In this document: piece by piece, positions 1-7,004 of the stretch
Position numbering within the stretch: the first letter of the stretch is position 1
Layout: each line of letters opens with the position of its first letter
From: Dysgonomonadaceae bacterium zrk40
Lineage (GTDB): Bacteria > Bacteroidota > Bacteroidia > Bacteroidales > Dysgonomonadaceae
Length of the DNA: 64,000 nucleotides
Direction of reading: 5' to 3'
Assembly: GCA_016916535.1 (NCBI GenBank)
Contig: CP070276.1
Coordinates: 620,001-684,000, forward strand
Notes under the pieces: generated by a model
What the model was told of the DNA's origin: nothing
The model's input: only the letters and a program-made list of their open reading frames with translations
Databases searched by the model: none
Made by a program: the position numbers and the translations under genes

Positions 1-2
1 TC

Positions 3-896
3 TACGCCCACAACATCCTGGCGGAGGGCAGGAACAGATTCTGGAACCATCCCGTGTTGAGCATCGGGAAGGTGAAAGATGTGAATGAAAACACGCTGCA
101 GGAGATTGAGGAGCTCTACAAAATACTGAAGGAGGATTACCCGAAGGATAACCTGGCCGACTACCTGCTGGACGACAAAAACAGACACTTTTACGACGAA
201 AAGAGACATTTGGTGAACCACGACGAGGTCTGGTGGCTCGATGCCTTCAACCGCGCCTACCGGTTGTTCGACCGCGTGCGGGTGAAGAACGACAACCCCT
301 TCGAAGCGAGGCTGCTGGTGACCGAGTCCGCCACGGGGGATGAGGAGAAGGATCAGATGGTTGTAGACATGGTCTGCAACCTGGCGGAAAACTTCGATTT
401 TGGCGAGGAGGTGGAGCAACGGAAGAAGATGGACTTGCTGCTGGGGTTGCTGCGCGACGAAGTGCAGCAGGAGGATAAAGTTGAGGTTCAGAAGGTGATT
501 GCACGGCTGGAGGAGGAGCTGAAGGAGAAAGAGCGTATCATCGCAGAAAAGGATGAGGAGCTGAACAGCTTGAAAAGCAAGACGAAGGCCACCGCGGGGC
601 AGGTCATCATCTTCTTCTACTACCTCCTGCATGCAGTGGGCCTGAATTTCAACAATTCAGACAAGACCAAATGGGCCAGCGTGATCGCCTTCGTGAGCGG
701 TTACAACAAAGAGTACATCAGAAACAAACTGGAATTCAGGTTCGAAAACGATACCGTAAAGCAAAACCTCATGATCGTGGCGGGCTATATGAATGAATTG
801 CTGCCCAAAATAGCGTTGCAGATGCAGTACGATTTGGATGCGGAGGAGGAGAAGCAGAAAGAGAAGCAGAAGCAATTTGCAACATCATCTGCCTAG
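3..896 (+). CDS. Bacteroidales hypothetical protein, 5' end outside the window
   Basis: The frame is open from the first bases of the window, so the 297 visible residues are a C-terminal part; a GTG at 54 is possible but there is no reason to prefer it. From about residue 150 to 200 the protein is strongly charged and heptad-like (coiled coil, rich in Glu/Lys). It is followed by a hydrophobic-aromatic helix (FFYYLLHAVGLNFNNSD) and a segment ending in DNDTVK-type polar residues, then a highly charged Lys/Glu/Gln tail. I recognise the C-terminal layout as common in Bacteroidales hypotheticals but cannot name a function. It lies 109 bases upstream of the HTH/primase genes on the same strand. No catalytic motif is visible. 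Confidence 0.6.
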   Translation, partial: YAHNILAEGRNRFWNHPVLSIGKVKDVNENTLQEIEELYKILKEDYPKDNLADYLLDDKNRHFYDEKRHLVNHDEVWWLDAFNRAYRLFDRVRVKNDNPFEARLLVTESATGDEEKDQMVVDMVCNLAENFDFGEEVEQRKKMDLLLGLLRDEVQQEDKVEVQKVIARLEEELKEKERIIAEKDEELNSLKSKTKATAGQVIIFFYYLLHAVGLNFNNSDKTKWASVIAFVSGYNKEYIRNKLEFRFENDTVKQNLMIVAGYMNELLPKIALQMQYDLDAEEEKQKEKQKQFATSSA

Positions 897-940
897 GAGC
901 TTGCTACTGGCAACACCCCTAAATCCCGTTTTTCCCGCCT

Positions 941-948
941 TATCTTTG
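941..948 (+). promoter_or_regulatory. Possible -7 box (TATCTTTG) for the HTH-primase genes
   Basis: TATCTTTG matches the Bacteroidetes -7 consensus TAnnTTTG and lies 57 bases before the HTH gene start. No TTG is seen 18-20 bases upstream, so only half of a promoter is supported. Confidence 0.35.
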
Positions 949-1005
949 CGCCACTACCTCACGCTCGAGGTGGTGGTGCTTTGTTTTAACAGAAAGGAGG
1001 CCGCG

Positions 1006-1218
1006 ATGACGAAGATTGACCTGACGGAATGGCCGGACTGGATTGACGGGCAGGATGTGATGACGAAGCTGCACATCACGCACCGCACGCTGCAACGATG
1101 GCGCATCAACGGGATGCTGCCTTTCTCGAATGTGAACGGGAAGTTTTACTACCGCAAGTCGGACATCCTCGCACTGCTGCAAAGGCATTACAACGGGGAG
1201 AAAGGAGAGGAGCAATGA
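1006..1218 (+). CDS. Small MerR/excisionase-type helix-turn-helix protein
   Basis: This 70-residue protein is nearly all one winged-HTH domain of the kind used by excisionases and phage/element regulators. It has an N-terminal segment around residues 12-20 (IDGQDVMTKLHI), a recognition helix region HRTLQRWRINGMLPF and a wing ending in KFYYRKSDILALL. An unusually good Shine-Dalgarno, AGAAAGGAGG at 991-1000, six bases before ATG 1006, fixes the start; the frame extends further upstream but without such a site. Its stop overlaps the start of the primase gene (ATGA at 1215-1218), so the two are translationally coupled. It probably regulates the element or helps its replication protein bind DNA. 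The target is unknown. Confidence 0.8.
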   Translation: MTKIDLTEWPDWIDGQDVMTKLHITHRTLQRWRINGMLPFSNVNGKFYYRKSDILALLQRHYNGEKGEEQ

Positions 1219-2819
1219 ACGCACAAAAGGGTTTCATGGAGCTGCTGGAGCGCGATCTGCAGGCGTTCCGCGAGCAGTTCGACGGGGCGGGCGATCCGTC
1301 CCAAACGGCGGCCGGGTCGCAAGGGGCGTTGCCGCACGAGGCGCTGCCCGAATTCATCTGCGGAGAGACCGCGACGGTGGACTTCCGCGCGGAGGCGGGC
1401 CTGAAGAGGAGCGACGCCAGGCTGGCGATGCGCCACCTGCTGGTGACCTGCACCGAGAAGGTGATGGAGACGGTGCAGCGCCTCCACCTGGGGATCTGCT
1501 GCCGCCACAACATCGTCTACCTCTACAACGGCGCCTACTGGCAACCGGTGGAGCCGCGGGTGCTGGAGGCCTTCCTGGGCAAGGCGGCGGAACGGATGGG
1601 ACTGGATCGCTTCACGGCGCGCCACTACCTGTTTCGCGAGCAGCTGCTGAAGCAGTTTCTCGCCACGGCACCGCCCCCGCCGGTGCGGGAGGGCGACAGC
1701 GTGCTGATCAACCTGCTGAACGGTACCTTCGAGATTGAGGGGGAGCGCATGGGCCTGCGCAAGCACCATCGGGAGGATTTCATCACCTACCGCCTGCCGT
1801 TCGCCTACGACGAGGGGGCGGCATGCCCCCGCTTCGACGCCTACCTGGAGAGGGTGCTGCCGGAGCCGGGACTGCGACTGATCTTGCTGGAGTATCTGGG
1901 CTACCTCTTCGTGCGGCCGGCACAGCTGAAGCTGGAGAAGACGCTGATACTCTACGGCAGCGGCGCCAACGGCAAGTCGGTCTTCTTCGAGATCGTACAG
2001 GCTCTGCTGGGGGGCGACGACAACGTGAGCCACTTCTCGCTGCAGAACCTGACCAACGAGAGCGGTTACTACCGCGCCATGCTGGGGGGCAAGCTGGTGA
2101 ACTACGCCAGCGAGATGAACGGCAAGCTCGACGCGGCCATCTTCAAGCAGCTGGTCTCGGGCGAGCCGGTGGATGCGCGACACCCTTACGGCGAGCCTTT
2201 CACCCTGTCGCACTACGGCAAGCTGATCTTCAACTGCAACGAGCTGCCCCGCATGGTGGAGCACACGCACGCCTTCTTCCGCCGCTTCCTGATCATCCCC
2301 TTCGAGGTGACCATCCCGGAGGAGGAACAGGACAGGAACCTGGCGCAGACGATCATAGACAGCGAGCTGCCGGGGGTGCTGAACCGGGTGCTGGAGGGGC
2401 TGCGGCGCCTGATGCGGCAGCGTGGCTTCACCGCGAGCGAGGGGGTGGCGCAGACGTTGCAGCGCTACCGCGAGGAGAGCAACAGCGTGGCGCTCTTCCT
2501 CGAGGAGCAGCAGTGGGTCCCCTCGGTGGAGCGGCACATCACGGTGGTGGAGCTCTACGCGGCCTACCGCACCCATTGCCTGGAGAGCGGCTGCTGCGCG
2601 GTGACCAAGCGGCACTTCACCAACCGCCTGCGCGACATGGGGATGGTGTTCGAACGGAAGGCACCGGGCATGACGGTACGCCTGCAGAAAAAGGTTGCCG
2701 AAACTGCTACATTTGCACCATCAACTACATCTGCACCATCTGCACCATCTGCACCATCTGCACCATCGCAGCAGGCAATGCAGCAGAGGATTGAGATGCA
2801 GGGTATGCAAGGTATGTAG
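1215..2819 (+). CDS. D5-type primase-helicase C-terminal family protein (SF3 helicase)
   Basis: The 534-residue protein has the C-terminal half of phage/plasmid primases: an N-terminal D5_N-like region (residues about 80-220), then Walker A GSGANGKS near residues 247-254, an SF3 sensor region with FNCNELPR near residue 340, and a winged-helix C-terminal part. This is an ATP-driven replicative helicase of mobile elements. The archaeo-eukaryotic primase half is not in this protein; the neighbouring toprim-like protein may supply priming. The start at 1215 overlaps the HTH gene stop and is preceded by GGAGAGG. The extreme C-terminus is low complexity: Ser-Ala-Pro repeats written by a 9-bp DNA repeat, then Met-Gln-Gly repeats written by another 9-bp repeat. 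No integrase or relaxase is nearby in the window. Confidence 0.85.
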   Translation: MNAQKGFMELLERDLQAFREQFDGAGDPSQTAAGSQGALPHEALPEFICGETATVDFRAEAGLKRSDARLAMRHLLVTCTEKVMETVQRLHLGICCRHNIVYLYNGAYWQPVEPRVLEAFLGKAAERMGLDRFTARHYLFREQLLKQFLATAPPPPVREGDSVLINLLNGTFEIEGERMGLRKHHREDFITYRLPFAYDEGAACPRFDAYLERVLPEPGLRLILLEYLGYLFVRPAQLKLEKTLILYGSGANGKSVFFEIVQALLGGDDNVSHFSLQNLTNESGYYRAMLGGKLVNYASEMNGKLDAAIFKQLVSGEPVDARHPYGEPFTLSHYGKLIFNCNELPRMVEHTHAFFRRFLIIPFEVTIPEEEQDRNLAQTIIDSELPGVLNRVLEGLRRLMRQRGFTASEGVAQTLQRYREESNSVALFLEEQQWVPSVERHITVVELYAAYRTHCLESGCCAVTKRHFTNRLRDMGMVFERKAPGMTVRLQKKVAETATFAPSTTSAPSAPSAPSAPSQQAMQQRIEMQGMQGM

Positions 2820-2845
2820 GGTATGTAGGAAATGTAGGAAATTTG
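2709..2845 (+). repeat. Two 9-bp tandem repeats at the primase gene 3' end and leader of the next gene
   Basis: The first set repeats CATCTGCAC about four times (2724-2768) inside the primase C-terminus. The second repeats GGTATGTAG-like units with GGTATG at 2802, 2811 and 2820, degenerating to GAAATGTAG, and runs through the primase stop into the leader of the next gene. GGTATG is the reverse complement of the CATACC in the phased array at 4031-4122, so the two arrays may share a binding protein (inference). Confidence 0.6.
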
Positions 2846-2851
2846 CATAAC

Positions 2852-4024
2852 ATGTTGTTGAAACAACCCTACCTGGAACCTTATCACGGGCCGGCGAGCA
2901 GGCACAGCTGCCCCGCCTGCCGCAAGCCGCGCTGCTTCACCCGCTACCTGGACGGCAACACGGGCCGCCCCATTCACCCTACCGTGGGGCGCTGCAACCA
3001 TGAGATCCACTGCGGGTACCACTACCCGCCCCGCCAGTACTTCGCCGACCACCCGGAACTGCATCAGCAGTCATCCTCAGAACATTTATCCACAAAAGGG
3101 CATCAACAGGCATCATCCAAACCTTCATCTGCAAACAGTCATCTGCAGTCATCCTCAAAACCGGCATCCCCAAACCTGCATCAGCACTCATCCTCCCAAC
3201 CGGATCCCCAAAACCTGCATCCACAGTCATCCTCCAAACCTTCATCTCCAAACGGGCATCCGGAGTCTTCCTCCAAACCGGATCCCCTTCATATTTCCGC
3301 GCCGCTGCATCTCCCGAAAGGGATCCTCAACCCTGCCCCGCTCCGCAAGCCGCCCGAGCGACTGGATTTGATCCCCCTGCAATACCTGATAGACTCTACC
3401 TCCTTCAACTCCAACTTCGTACGCTTCCTCTGCGACTACTTCCCGCGCGAGCGGATTGAGGAGGCGATGGAGCTCTACGCCCTGGGGGCCACGCGCGACC
3501 GCAAGGTGATTTTCTGGCAGATGGATGTGAACGGCCATGTGCGCACGGGCAAGATGATGCAGTACGACCCGCTCACGGGGAAGCGCCTGCGCGACCGCCA
3601 CGGCTCGATTGACTGGGTGCACAGCTGCCTGAAACGGCGCCACAGGCTGCCGGCGGACTTCAACCTGCGCCAGTGCTACTTCGGCGAGCACCTGCTGCGC
3701 CGCTACCCGGAGCGGCCGGTGGCGCTGGTGGAGGGGGAGAAGACGGCGGTGATCGGCAGCATGATTTACCGCGATTTCATCTGGCTGGCGGCGGGCAACC
3801 TGAACGGGCTCACGCCGGAGAAGTCGGAGGTGCTGCGCGACCGCCACCTGCTGCTCTACCCCGACGCGGGCTGCTACGACAAGTGGGCGGCCAAGATGTG
3901 TCGCCTGCGGGAGCAGCTCTCCTGCCGCGTGGAGATCTCGGAGCTGATTGAGCGCCACGCCGCCCTGCACCAACACGCCGCCGGCTACGACCTGGCGGAC
4001 TATATACTGGAGGAGATGCGGTAG
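2852..4024 (+). CDS. DUF6371-type protein with zinc motif and toprim-like domain
   Basis: This 390-residue protein has three parts. The N-terminus (residues about 15-55) has Cys/His pairs, CPAC then CNHEIHCGYH, that look like a primase-type zinc-binding domain. Residues about 60-145 are a Ser/Pro/His/Gln-rich linker built from repeated QSSSKP-like units. The C-terminal domain has VALVEGEKTAV near residue 290 and LLLYPDAG near 333, which are the Glu and Asp motifs expected of a toprim fold. With the D5-type helicase upstream it would form the replication module of the element, possibly as its primase (inference). A TTG start at 2843 is possible; ATG 2852 is chosen. The linker repeat is reflected in the DNA at 3062-3290. 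It belongs to a Bacteroidetes family I associate with DUF6371. Confidence 0.7.
   Translation: MLLKQPYLEPYHGPASRHSCPACRKPRCFTRYLDGNTGRPIHPTVGRCNHEIHCGYHYPPRQYFADHPELHQQSSSEHLSTKGHQQASSKPSSANSHLQSSSKPASPNLHQHSSSQPDPQNLHPQSSSKPSSPNGHPESSSKPDPLHISAPLHLPKGILNPAPLRKPPERLDLIPLQYLIDSTSFNSNFVRFLCDYFPRERIEEAMELYALGATRDRKVIFWQMDVNGHVRTGKMMQYDPLTGKRLRDRHGSIDWVHSCLKRRHRLPADFNLRQCYFGEHLLRRYPERPVALVEGEKTAVIGSMIYRDFIWLAAGNLNGLTPEKSEVLRDRHLLLYPDAGCYDKWAAKMCRLREQLSCRVEISELIERHAALHQHAAGYDLADYILEEMR
3062..3290 (+). repeat. Degenerate coding repeat (Ser-Ser-Ser-Lys-Pro linker)
   Basis: About eight imperfect units of 24-30 bp, centred on CATCCTCMAAACC, code for the flexible linker of the DUF6371-type protein. Unit number is likely to vary between strains. 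Confidence 0.6.
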
Positions 4025-4030
4025 GGGGTG

Positions 4031-4134
4031 CCATACACTTTCCATACAGTTCCCATACATTTCCCATACCATTTCGCGCACTTTGAGGAACTTCCCATAC
4101 ACTCTCCATACACTTCCCATACCGTTTCGCGGAC
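4031..4134 (+). repeat. Iteron-like CCATAC array with 11-bp phasing
   Basis: CCATAC occurs at 4031, 4042, 4053 and 4064, then at 4095, 4106 and 4117. Within each cluster the spacing is exactly 11 bp, one helical turn. Each cluster ends in the same tail (CCATACC followed by A/G TTTCGCG). The array sits in the non-coding gap just downstream of the two replication genes. Helically phased repeats beside replication genes are typical of iteron origins or of operators; which of these it is cannot be told from sequence. Confidence 0.75.
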
Positions 4135-4160
4135 AAAGAACGACTTTGAGACCACATCGC

Positions 4161-4190
4161 TTGATCCACGAAAAGCTTGCCCCACCTTTG
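4161..4190 (+). promoter_or_regulatory. Near-consensus Bacteroidetes promoter for the DUF6266 gene
   Basis: TTG at 4161-4163, a 19-base spacer, then CACCTTTG at 4183-4190, one base off TAnnTTTG. Transcription would begin about 43 bases before ATG 4241. The matching terminator at 4894-4925 makes this a single-gene unit. Confidence 0.4.
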
Positions 4191-4240
4191 CTTGCGGATA
4201 AGGCCAAATCCGTATGTATAACGTTTAAAATTTTTCAATT

Positions 4241-4885
4241 ATGGGAACAATTAAGAAAGGAATCCTGGGCGGCTTCTCCGGTAAGGTGGGGAACGTGGTC
4301 GGCGCCTCCTGGCGGGGCATCGAATACATCAGGAGCATGCCTGCCAGCGTGCGCAACCCGCGTACCGAGGCACAGGTGACACAGCGCACACGGTTCGCGC
4401 TCATCGGTAAGATGATGAAGACCCTGATCCCGATCATCCGGCTGGGTTACGCCGGCAAAGTGGGCAAGGGCAAAAGTGCCTTCAGCGAGGCGATGAAGTA
4501 CAACGTGATCAACGCGGTGATCGGGCTCTTCCCCGACTTCGAGATCGACTTCGAGTCGGTGAAGATTACCACCGGGAAGCTCTACGGTACCGGCAACGCC
4601 TCGGCGACCTGCGCGGCGGGGAGCCTCTCCTACGTGTGGGACACGGACCTGCTGAACAACGCGGTGGCCACCGACAAGGTGATCCTGGCGGCGTTCAACT
4701 CGGTGAAAAATGAGTCGGCCTTCGACATGGAGGCGGCTACCAGAGCCGACGGCAGCGGGACACTGGATTTGCCGCCCACATGGGATGGCGATCAGGTGGA
4801 CACCTACCTGGCGCTCACCTCGGAGGATGGCAAGATGGTGTCCGACTCGCTCCACACGGGCCGGATGGAGGTGACGCTGGTGTGA
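4241..4885 (+). CDS. DUF6266 family protein
   Basis: The 214-residue protein starts MGTIKKGILGGFSGKVGNVV, the signature opening of the Bacteroidetes DUF6266 family. The rest is the expected length, with no signal peptide, no membrane segment and alternating beta-type strands in the second half (TLDLPPTWDGDQVDTYLALTS). The function of the family is unknown. Here it has its own near-consensus promoter and a strong hairpin terminator, unlike its neighbours, and lies between the replication genes and the lysis genes. Its small size, Gly-rich N-terminus and place in a lysis-bearing cassette would fit a secreted or particle-associated protein, but that is inference. Confidence 0.85.
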   Translation: MGTIKKGILGGFSGKVGNVVGASWRGIEYIRSMPASVRNPRTEAQVTQRTRFALIGKMMKTLIPIIRLGYAGKVGKGKSAFSEAMKYNVINAVIGLFPDFEIDFESVKITTGKLYGTGNASATCAAGSLSYVWDTDLLNNAVATDKVILAAFNSVKNESAFDMEAATRADGSGTLDLPPTWDGDQVDTYLALTSEDGKMVSDSLHTGRMEVTLV

Positions 4886-4893
4886 TCTCTCTG

Positions 4894-4925
4894 CGGAGCC
4901 GCCTCTACGGGGACGGCTCCGTTTT
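4894..4925 (+). terminator. Rho-independent terminator after the DUF6266 gene
   Basis: An 8-bp GC-rich stem (CGGAGCCG at 4894-4901 with CGGCTCCG at 4914-4921) and a 12-base loop are followed by TTTT at 4922-4925. It starts nine bases after the DUF6266 stop. Confidence 0.75.
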
Positions 4926-5010
4926 GACGTAAACGGGCTTGCCGGAAGCCTGAAGGCGCCGGTTTTGGAGGGGAGGTTTGTGGAGGATTATCTTGACGAC
5001 CAATAGCCAA

Positions 5011-5547
5011 ATGAGGTTTAACTTGGTAATGACGATGGAATTGACAACGATGACGATGATGACGATGTGGATGGATATGCTGCCGGTGAACGGCGAATGG
5101 CTGGTGACGTTGAGCTCTTTCCTGGGCGGGGGCGCACTGGGGGGATGGATCTCGGCGGTGGTGAACCGCAAGGAGAACAGGCGCATCAAGCGGAGCGAGG
5201 CGGTGCAGAGCGAGGCTGCCGCACGTCGCGAGGATGCCTCGGCGGCGACGGAGATGATGGGACTGCTGGAACGTACCGTGGCCCACATGGAGCGGATGAA
5301 CGCCTACAACGAGTCGAACGCGGAGAGCCTCCTGCTGATGGTGCGCGAGCGGGATCAGCTGAACGACCGCCTGAAGAAGGACCTGGAGCTGCTGCAGCTG
5401 CAGCGCACGGAGGATCACCGACGCATCAGGGGCCTGGAGAAGACGGTGGCGCGGGAGCTGGCCTGGCGCAAGGAGAGCGAACGGCACTACTGCGCCCGCG
5501 AGGAGTGCGAACGGCGCATGCCGCCGCTGGGTTCTTTGAAACGATGA
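5011..5547 (+). CDS. Membrane-anchored coiled-coil protein of the lysis module (holin candidate)
   Basis: The product (178 residues from ATG 5011) has a Met-rich N-terminus, one hydrophobic Gly-rich segment near residues 30-50 (LVTLSSFLGGGALGGWISAVV), then about 120 residues of charged coiled coil and a short C-terminus with two Cys. The start is uncertain: in-frame ATGs at 5029, 5035, 5053 and 5068 are all possible, and the frame is open further upstream from a TTG at 4978. A single short membrane segment followed by a cytoplasmic coiled coil, upstream of an endolysin gene, fits a small phage membrane protein such as a holin or its regulator, but no family is recognised. Confidence 0.55.
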   Translation: MRFNLVMTMELTTMTMMTMWMDMLPVNGEWLVTLSSFLGGGALGGWISAVVNRKENRRIKRSEAVQSEAAARREDASAATEMMGLLERTVAHMERMNAYNESNAESLLLMVRERDQLNDRLKKDLELLQLQRTEDHRRIRGLEKTVARELAWRKESERHYCAREECERRMPPLGSLKR

Positions 5548-5577
5548 ATTGTTTGCAACTAAATCCTCAGCTGACGA

Positions 5578-5592
5578 TGTTTTGTGACCCAT
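5578..5592 (+). repeat. Orphan left arm of the repeated hairpin element
   Basis: TGTTTTGTGACCCAT at 5578-5592 is identical to the left arms at 5630-5644 and 6684-6698, but has no matching right arm of its own before the next copy. It could pair with the right arm at 5713-5730 in place of the proximal one. Confidence 0.6.
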
Positions 5593-5629
5593 GTTTGCCC
5601 TCGTTCAGCGCTGAATCTTCGACTGATCA

Positions 5630-5730
5630 TGTTTTGTGACCCATTGCCGACTCACAGGCTATCTGATAAGAAGTCGCTGCGCTAACTTATCAGATTACGC
5701 CTGTTTCATCGGATGGGTCCCCACAAAACA
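5630..5730 (+). ncRNA. Structured hairpin element, copy A
   Basis: Outer arms 5630-5644 (TGTTTTGTGACCCAT) and 5713-5730 pair perfectly apart from a three-base CCC bulge. Inner arms 5655-5670 and 5686-5703 pair over CAGGC and TCTGATAAG with a small internal loop. The element lies ahead of the 56-bp repeats and the endolysin gene, and a second copy lies ahead of the spanin-like gene. The pair A5668-T5688 here is G6722-C6824 in copy B, a compensatory change. It is listed as RNA because of that change; a DNA cruciform or recombination site remains possible. Confidence 0.55.
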
Positions 5731-5779
5731 TGAATAGGTCTCAGATTTCAGCGCTTCGGAGAAGCATGCTCGGCTATTT

Positions 5780-5947
5780 ATCCGGTTAAAAGGAATCCCT
5801 CAGAAGAGCTACAGATCGCATCACCGGAAAGAATCATCCGGTTGAAAGGAATCCTGCAAGAGATCCGCAGAACCCTTCGCCGGCTGCAATCATCCGGTTG
5901 AAAGGAATCGCGCAAGAGATCCGCAGACCGCATTGCCGTCTGCAAAC
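5780..5947 (+). repeat. Three 56-bp direct repeats upstream of the endolysin gene
   Basis: Units at 5780-5835, 5836-5891 and 5892-5947 all start ATCCGGTTRAAAGGAATC and are each exactly 56 bp. Units 2 and 3 are close copies (both with GCAAGAGATCCGCAGA), unit 1 is more diverged. No open frame of useful length covers them on the plus strand. With the hairpin copy they fill the 446-base gap between the coiled-coil gene and the endolysin gene. Confidence 0.75.
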
Positions 5948-5993
5948 CTTTCGCAAGCGAGTATCATCTGAAATTGAATGAACAAAAACATGA

Positions 5994-6593
5994 ATGGGAA
6001 TGCTTGACAGAAATCGATTCTTTGAGGAAATTGAACGGCGGCTCTGCAAAGGCAGTCTGACGGCTGAACAGCGGCGGGGCGTGGAGGTGAAACTGAATGC
6101 TTTTGAACGGTATGGTATTGCTGATGACAGATGGCGGGCTTATATGCTGGCAACCGCTTACCACGAGACGGCGGGAAGCATGCAGCCTTGCGAGGAACGG
6201 GGACGCGGACGCGGAAGGCCTTACGGCGAGAAGCGTAAGCTTGATGGGTCGGTTTACGATCTGCCCGACAGGATTTATTTTGGTCGTGGTGATCTGCAGC
6301 TGACATGGTACGAGAACTACGAGCGGATGGGACGGATCTTGCAGCTGCCGCTGCTGGAGCAGCCGGAGCTGGCATTGCGACCGGATGTATCGGCACGGAT
6401 CATGATTGAGGGGATGACGCGGGGGCTCTCGGGGCGGGGCGACTTCACCGGACTGTCGCTGGAGGTTTTCTTCAACGACCGGCGCGACGATCCGCTGCAG
6501 GCGCGCAGGATCGTGAACGGCATGGATTGCGCGGCACGCATCGCGGGATATCATTTGTTGTTCCTGGCGGCCTTGCGCCTTGCTTCCCGTTAG
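5994..6593 (+). CDS. GH19-like endolysin (lysozyme/chitinase fold)
   Basis: The 199-residue protein has the core of glycoside hydrolase family 19 muramidase-type endolysins: MLATAYHETAG (catalytic Glu in HET) near residue 55, then YFGRGDLQLTWYENY near residue 90, and IVNGMD..IAGYH near residue 180. These enzymes cut the peptidoglycan glycan backbone. There is no signal peptide, so export would need a holin or an alternative route. It is flanked by the two copies of the hairpin element and followed by the spanin-like lipoprotein gene, the order expected of a lysis cassette. ATGs at 5994 and 6000 are both possible starts. No cell-wall-binding domain is present. Confidence 0.8.
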   Translation: MGMLDRNRFFEEIERRLCKGSLTAEQRRGVEVKLNAFERYGIADDRWRAYMLATAYHETAGSMQPCEERGRGRGRPYGEKRKLDGSVYDLPDRIYFGRGDLQLTWYENYERMGRILQLPLLEQPELALRPDVSARIMIEGMTRGLSGRGDFTGLSLEVFFNDRRDDPLQARRIVNGMDCAARIAGYHLLFLAALRLASR

Positions 6594-6683
6594 GTTGCAA
6601 CGCGCTGCTGAGGCATTCTCAGCTGCCACTGACTCATTGCCGGCTGCTGCTGAGGCATTGCCGGTTGCATCCTCGACTGATCC

Positions 6684-6865
6684 TGTTTTGTGACCCATCT
6701 TCGCTTCACAGGCTATCTGATGAGAACTCGCTCCGTTCACTACGTAGATATTTGCTCACCATGGCATAATCCAAGCAAGCTTGTCTTCTGCTCATATGGC
6801 TTATCGCAAATATTCAAACAGCTCATCAGATCACGCCTGTTTCATCGATGGGTCCCCACAAAACA
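6684..6865 (+). ncRNA. Structured hairpin element, copy B
   Basis: Outer arms 6684-6698 and 6848-6865 are identical to those of copy A, including the CCC bulge. Inner arms 6709-6724 (CAGGCTATCTGATGAG) and 6822-6839 pair with the compensated G6722-C6824. The apical part is 97 bases here against 15 in copy A and contains further short complementary segments (GATATTTGC with GCAAATATT). The element occupies the gap between the endolysin and spanin-like genes. Upstream, 6601-6670 holds short GCTGAGGCATT repeats and no gene. Confidence 0.55.
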
Positions 6866-7004
6866 GCATAGGCCTCGGCTGCAACCGGCAACTGATCAGC
6901 ATTTACTGACAAATGATAACCGGCAAGATGGCAGCAGCTTGAAATGAAACGAAGCAGCAGTTTGAAACGACTAAATTTCAGAAATGACCAACAGAGATTG
7001 CGAA

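Noticed and set aside
247-2615. Long minus-strand frames opposite the primase and hypothetical genes, and a 323-codon plus frame at 1823-2794
   Set aside because: Arg/His/Gln- or Gly/Ala-rich translations with no motifs; they are shadows of high-G+C coding sequence on the true frame.
3062-3290. CRISPR-like array
   Set aside because: The repeats are degenerate, vary in length, have no unique spacers and lie in frame inside a coding region.
5630-6865. Diversity-generating element or retron explaining the repeated hairpins
   Set aside because: No reverse transcriptase gene and no adenine-biased template/variable repeat pair are present in the window.
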